Below are positions 58,620-64,000 of a stretch of 64,000 nt of DNA, piece by piece. Each line of letters opens with the position of its first letter. Position 1 is the first letter of the stretch. The translations under genes were made by a program, and so were the position numbers. This DNA comes from JANQOH01 sp965214495 (lineage in GTDB: Bacteria > Pseudomonadota > Alphaproteobacteria > UBA7887): assembly GCA_965214495.1 (NCBI GenBank), contig OZ243958.1, forward strand, positions 372,001-436,000. The letters are read 5' to 3'. The notes under the pieces are model-generated. The model had not been told where the DNA came from and searched no databases. It worked only from the letters and a program-made list of their open reading frames with translations.

Positions 58620-61600
58620 CGGCGCGACCACGGTGACCGTATCGGTGGACGGCAGCGGCGCCGCCGGCGTCGCCGGCTTCGCCGCGGTGGACGACTTCGA
58701 CATCGTCATCCCGCACGGCGCGGAGAGCGCGAGCGGAACCTTCACCCTCGCCCCCGAGCCGAACGCCGCCGCCGGGACCGCGGAGACCGTCACCATCAGC
58801 GGTACGGCGCAGGGCGAGGAAGGCGCGTGGAAAGCCGACGAGCGCCCGGTGAACGGTTCGGCCACGATCGCGCTGGCCGATGCGCCGCTCTTCGCGGCCG
58901 AAGACGCCATCCCCGACCAGGGCTGGGTGACGGACACCGCCATCGCCGCGCTGGTGCTGCCGACGGCCACCGGCGGCGCGGCGCTCCTGGCCTACACACT
59001 GATGCCGGATCTCCCCGCCGGGGTGAGCTTCGACGGCGAGGCCGTCACCGGCACGCCGACGGAGACGGCGGCGGCGACCGCATATACCTGGACCGTCACC
59101 GACGCCGACGGCCACACCGACGCGCTGACCTTCGACATCACCGTCACCGCCGAGGCGCCGACCACGCTGACGTTCACCGCCGTCGTCAACCCGGTGAACG
59201 AGGATGCGGGCAAGGCGGAGGTGCGGGCGCGGCTGAACCGGCCCGCGCCCACCGGCGGCGTGCGCGTGACCGGGCTCACCGTCCTCACCGACGCTGCCAT
59301 CCTGGGGGCCGACACCGCGGCGACCGCCGGCACGGACTTCACCCTGCCGGCTGACTTCACGATTCCCGCCGGCGAGTCGTCCGTGAGCGTGGACATCGTC
59401 ATCATCGACGATGATCTGCTGGAAGGCGACGAGGTCATCATCCCCGACGCCACGACCGAGCCGGCGCTCACGGTCATCGGCGACCGCATCGTCATCGCCG
59501 ACGACGAGCGGCCGCCGAGCACGCTCACCCTCGCCGCCGACGCGACCGAGGTGGACGAAGACGTCGGCACGGTGGCGGTGACCGCCACGCTGGACCACCC
59601 CGCCCCCGAGGGCGGCGTGACCGTGACGCTGGCCGAGGCCGCGACGCCCGGCACCGCCGCGCTGGGCTCGGACTGGGCGCTGCCGTCGCCGGCCACCATC
59701 GCCATCGCCGCGGGCGACACCAGCGGCTCCGCGAACCTCACCGTCACCGACGACGAGAGCGACGAACCCGGCCAGACGATCGTCCTCACCGCCAGCACCG
59801 ATACCACGCCGGCCCTCGACGCGCCCGACCTCACCATCGCCATCGACGACAACGACCCCCTGCCCGTGGTGAGCGTCGGCGCGGACCCGCCCGACGTGGA
59901 CGAGGGCGACAGCGGCGCCGGCGGGACCTTCACCTTCACGCTGGAGCTGGACCGCGCCAGCGACAAGGAGCCGGAGGTCGACTGGGTGATCGAGGGCTCG
60001 GCGGAGCGCCTGACCGACTACACCGGCGCCGGCAGCAACGACGGCGGCAGCGTGGTGTTCGGGCCGGGCGAGACGAGCCGCGATATCGTGCTCACCGTGG
60101 TGCCCGACACCTTCGACGAGCCCGACGAGACCGTTCGGCTCCGCATCGCGGCCGTCGACTCGAACGTGACGAGCGGCGCGAGGACCGCGAGCGCCTTCCG
60201 CCTGATCGTCGATGACGACGGGACGCCCACGACGCTGACGCTCTCCGCACCCGCCGAGGTGGACGAGACCGCCGGCCGGGTGCGGATAACCGCCACCCTG
60301 GACCAGCCCGCGCCCGATGGCGGCGTGACCGTGACGGTGGCCCAGGCCGCGACGCCCGGCACCGCCACGCTGGACTCCGATTGGACGCTGGTGGACCCGC
60401 CCACCGTCTTCATCCCCGAGGGCGACAGGAGCGCGGGTTCGCCGAACGTGCTCGAGATCGAGCAGGACTCCGCCCTCGAACTCGCCGAGACCATCGTCCT
60501 CACCGCCACCACCGGCGCGCCCCTGAACCTCACCGCGCCCGACCTCACCATCTCCATCGTGGACGACGAGAACACGGCGCCGGCCTTCGGCTCCGGCGCT
60601 GCCATCGAAAACCGGATCTGGAAGACCCGTGTCGCCGTCTCCACGCTGAGGCTTCCGACCGCCACCGGCGGCAACGGGGCGCTGACCTACACGCTGACGC
60701 CGGAACTCCCCGCCGGGCTGACCTTCGACGCCGCGGCCGACCCCCCGACCGTCACGGGCACGCCGACCGAGGGCCTGGCGACCACGCAGTTCACCTACAC
60801 GGTGACCGACACCGACCTCGACAACGGCGCCGCCGACAGCGCCGCGCTCACCTTCGACCTCACGGTCACGGAGCTGCCCGTCGTCTCGCTCCGGGGCACG
60901 ACCGTGACCGTCAGCGAGGGCGTGCAGGGGGGAGAGGCCACCCTGTGCATCGACTTCAGCAAGGCGCCGACCGAGGAGTTCCAGCTCCGCCTCGACTCCA
61001 CCGACGTGACCGCCACGGGCAACGTCGATTACCAGGTTGTGAGTCGGGATGCGACGGTCAGCGCGGGGAGCCAGCTCTCCCGTTGCGTGACTTTCGAGAT
61101 TGTGGACGACTCGATCGACGAGGGCGGCGAGACCTTCACCGTGGCGCTCAGCGTCCAGGGCGACAACGCGGAGAAGGCGTTCGTCAACCCCGACGCGGCG
61201 ATGGCGACGTGGACCATCACCGACAACGACGACGCGCCGGACGGCATCGACCTGTCGGCGGACACCCAGAGCGTCGCCGAGGGCGGCGGCGCCGCCGACA
61301 TACGGGTCACCGCCACCGTCGCCGGCGATACGACCTACTCCGGCGTCACCACGGTCACCGTGTCGGTGGCCGGCAGCGGCGAGGACAACGTGGTCGGCTT
61401 CACCGCGGTGGACGACTTCGACATCGCCATCCCGGACGGCGGCACGAGTGCGTATGCGGACTTCACGCTGACCCCGGTGGACGACACGCTGGACCAGTCG
61501 GACGAGACCGTCACCCTCCAGGGCGCGGCCGCGGGCGAGGAAGGCGCGCACAGGGCCGGCCAGCGCCCGGTGAACACGCCCTTGCCGACCGTCACGCTGA

Positions 61601-64000
61601 CCGACGACGACGAAGACACGGCGCCGGCCTTCGCCCAGGGCGCCGAAATTGCCGACAAAGCCTGGACGAAGGGCGTGGACGTCGGCGCGGTCGCGCTGCC
61701 GGCGGCCACCGGCGGCAACGGCGACCTGGCCTACACGCTGGCGCCGGACATTTCGGCGTTCGGGTTGACCTTCGACGCCGCGGCCGACCCGCCCACCATC
61801 GCCGGCGCGCCGACGAGCACGCTGGCCGACGACCCGGATACCCCGGTGGACGAGACCCTGTTCACATACACCGTCACCGACGCCGACTTCGAGAACCCCG
61901 AGAGCGCCGCACTGACCTTCAACGTCGCCATCGACGATCCGCCGGTGGTGGCCGTCGCGGCGCAGAGCGTGGGCGAAGGCGACGGCGAGACGACGCTGAC
62001 CGTGACCCGCACGGGCAACCTCACGGTCGCGTCGAGCGCGAGCTACGCCTTCACCGACGGCACCGCGACGGGCGGCGGGACGGACTATACGGGGACCGGC
62101 GGGACGGTCAGCTTCGCGGTGAACGAGACCTCGGCGACGATCCCCGTCACCATCGTTCAGGACACCATCGACGAAGACCCCGACGAAACCTTCACGGTGA
62201 CGCTGAGCGTACCGAGCGGGGCGACGCTGGGGACGGCCAGCGCCGTCATCACGATTACCGATGACGACGATGCGCCGACGAGGGTGGTGCTGAGCCTGGA
62301 CGGGGACCCGAACACCGCGGGCGAGCAGGCTTCGGTGGACGAGGGCGGCGGCGCGCAGACGGTGACCGTGAAGGCGTCGCTCGATGGTGGCACGACGCGG
62401 GCCGAGGCCACGGTGGTGACCGTGACGGTGGCGGCGGACACGGCGACGGAGACGACCGACTACACGGCGACGGTGGCCGATCCGTTCGAGATCGAGATTC
62501 CGGCGGCGACGGTGAGCGGGACGGGGACGTTCTCGATTATTCCGGTGGACGACAGCATCGACGACGACGCCGAGACGCTCTCGGTGACCGGAAGCACGGA
62601 AGCCTCGGTGGGCCTTGCGGTGACGGGAGCGGACCTGACGATCGCGGACGACGACGAGGTCCCGGCGAAGCCTGCGAAATTCGCGGCGGCGGCGGGCAAC
62701 GCGCAGGTGACGCTGAGTTGGGACGACCCCGGGGACAGCAGCATCGAGAAGTACCAAATCCGGCAGTGGGAGAGCGCCGACAGCGAACCCGCCACCTGGA
62801 CCGACATCGCAAGCAGCGATGCCGACACGGTGAGCCACACCGTCACCGGGCTGACCAACGCCACCGAATACAGCTTCCGCATCCGGGCGGTGAACGCGAC
62901 CGGCGACGGCGCGCAGTCCGACGCGGCGACGGCGACGCCGGCGGATGCCCCGGCAAAGCCGGCGAACTTCGCGGCGGCGGCCGGCAACGCGCAGGCGACG
63001 TTGAGTTGGGACGACCCGAGCGACAGCAGCATCGAGAAGTATCAGCTCCGGCAGTGGGCGAGCGCCGACAGCGAGCCTGCCACCTGGACCGACATTGCCG
63101 GCAGCGACGCCGACACGGTGAGCCACACCGTCACCGGGCTGACCAACGGGACAGCTTACAGCTTCAGGGTCCGGGCGGTGGGCGCGGGCGGCGACGGGGC
63201 GCAGTCGGACATCGCGACGGCCACGCCGGTCGCCGTCACGGGCGCCGATTCTTCACCGGCGCCCACGGTGGTCGGTGACGACATTACCGCCACCGTTGGC
63301 GGCACGAACGTGAAGTTGACGCTGCCGAGCGGCCATGGCGTGAGCGCCGTCACGTTTTCCGTGCCGACGCCGGCGGTCGCCGCACCCGACGGCGTGACCT
63401 TTGGCGACGATCCGGCTTATGTGGACATCGACCTCGGCACGGCGTCGCTCTCGTCGGACGCCGCGGTCTGCCTCGCCGAGCCGAGCGGGCTGTCGGGCAC
63501 GCTGGCGCTCTATCACCTCTCCGACGGCGGAACGGCGTGGACGGGGCTGGACGCCCCCGCCTCGACGCCGACCGGCTTCGTGTGCGGCGAGACGAGCGAT
63601 TTCTCCAGCTTCGTGGTGGGCAAGCAGGAGGCGACGCTCGCACTGTCGATCGTGGAGACGATCGAGCATGGCGGCGAGACGGTGCCGGGGGTGTCGGAGG
63701 GCGAGAGTGCGGATGTGGCGCTCGTGGTGACGGCGACGCTGAGCGCGCCGTTGGCGTCGGCGGTCGAGTTGACGCTGGAGGACGCCTCGGGGACCGGCGA
63801 CCGCGCGACGCTCGACGAAGACTGGTCGCTGCCGGAGGACCTGACGACGACGATCGAGGCGGGGGACACGACCGCCACCTGGACGGTCACGATCGTCCAC
63901 GACGCCGATGAGGAGTATAGCGAGACGTTCACGCTCCGGGCGACAGCCACCGCCCCGGCTCTGTCGGCGGATCTCGGGATCCGCATCGGGGACAACGACG
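58318..64000 (+). CDS. giant Calx-beta/putative-Ig/FnIII repeat surface protein, third segment, runs off the window
   Basis: Third frame, open without a stop from about 58318 to the window edge (about 1,890 residues); the first candidate start is a GTG at 58417. It contains the second half of Calx-beta module 11 and modules 12 to 20. Putative-Ig modules lie near 58885, 60580 and 61630. Two fibronectin III domains (62659-62946, 62947-63234) begin PAKPA(K/N)FAAAAGNAQ and include SHTVTGLTN. A domain with two Cys (63240-63620, ending DFSSFVVGK) follows, then the start of a further Calx-beta module resembling module 3 (SIVETIEHGGETVPG). The C-terminal anchor or secretion signal lies beyond the window. 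Read through, the visible protein exceeds 3,700 residues. Confidence 0.85.
62659..63234 (+). repeat. tandem 288-bp direct repeat encoding two fibronectin III domains
   Basis: Units 62659-62946 and 62947-63234 have an identical length of 96 codons and are nearly the same at DNA level, for example GACACGGTGAGCCACACCGT in both. They are the youngest-looking duplication in the giant gene. Confidence 0.85.

Noticed and set aside
60381..62264. A 627-residue plus-strand open frame inside the giant gene
   Set aside because: Out of frame with the module-encoding frame and rich in Arg/His. It exists because stop codons are rare in this GC-rich repeat DNA.
58273..63126. A 1,617-residue open frame on the minus strand
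   Set aside because: It is the antisense shadow of the Calx-beta repeat gene. Its sequence is low-complexity Arg/Gly/His/Asp-rich with no domain, while the plus strand encodes clear repeated modules.

Overview
The window is very GC-rich chromosomal DNA from an alphaproteobacterium, probably Rhodospirillales-like. The DUF1013 cell-cycle regulator TrcR, a COQ9-family protein, a class I PHA synthase and a ccmHI pair all point there. Genes are densely packed, often with 4-bp ATGA or GTGA stop/start overlaps, and GTG starts are common. No rRNA, tRNA, CRISPR array or phage was seen.

Layout. 1-2.2 kb: a partial SDR and phaC (minus). 2.3-12 kb: an OmpA-like lipoprotein, aminotransferase-hom, glpX-recJ, and galU-ugd-phosphohexomutase (UDP-sugar and exopolysaccharide precursors). 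12-14.5 kb: a frameshifted PAS-GGDEF-EAL gene. 14.8-17.9 kb: a XoxF-like PQQ alcohol dehydrogenase with a periplasmic binding protein and a cytochrome c. 18-25.8 kb: an unusual SSB, a halohydrin-dehalogenase-like SDR with a NIPSNAP gene, a double glycosyltransferase, ubiX, trcR, quinone oxidoreductase, hydrolase and cupin. 25.9-29.2 kb: ccmHI, then an ArsR-SRPBCC-DUF899 operon. 29.3-33.9 kb: a four-gene sugar or sugar-acid catabolic operon of unknown substrate. 33.9-36.4 kb: an orphan NosR-like polyferredoxin plus a decayed copy of part of it. 36.4-39.1 kb: an ArfA-like rescue factor, tadA, a GATase, a pseudouridine synthase and rsmD. 39.1-39.9 kb: a MITE-like element. 40-47 kb: exonuclease, CBS-DUF294, pcaF-type thiolase, HDAC-family, SPFH/NfeD and DMT genes. 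47.3-52.2 kb: DUF465-purE-purK, COQ9, def, a broken toxin-antitoxin pair, a monooxygenase-fold protein and thyX. 52.8-64 kb: one giant secreted protein of Calx-beta, putative-Ig and fibronectin III modules, split by two +1 frameshifts and running off the window.

Most notable: (i) the XoxF-like operon with the Asp-Tyr-Asp lanthanide signature; (ii) a gene carrying the Ser-Tyr-Arg triad and altered nucleotide loop of halohydrin dehalogenases; (iii) the giant modular protein, preceded by a perfect 24-bp palindrome and a run of 13 C and interrupted at a run of 7 G, which suggests either phase variation or assembly error; (iv) a nonautonomous element with 22-bp perfect inverted ends whose right end recurs beside a truncated PIN toxin; (v) a family of intergenic palindromes with compensatory base changes at three loci. 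Functions are assigned by reading motifs by eye. No database search was possible.
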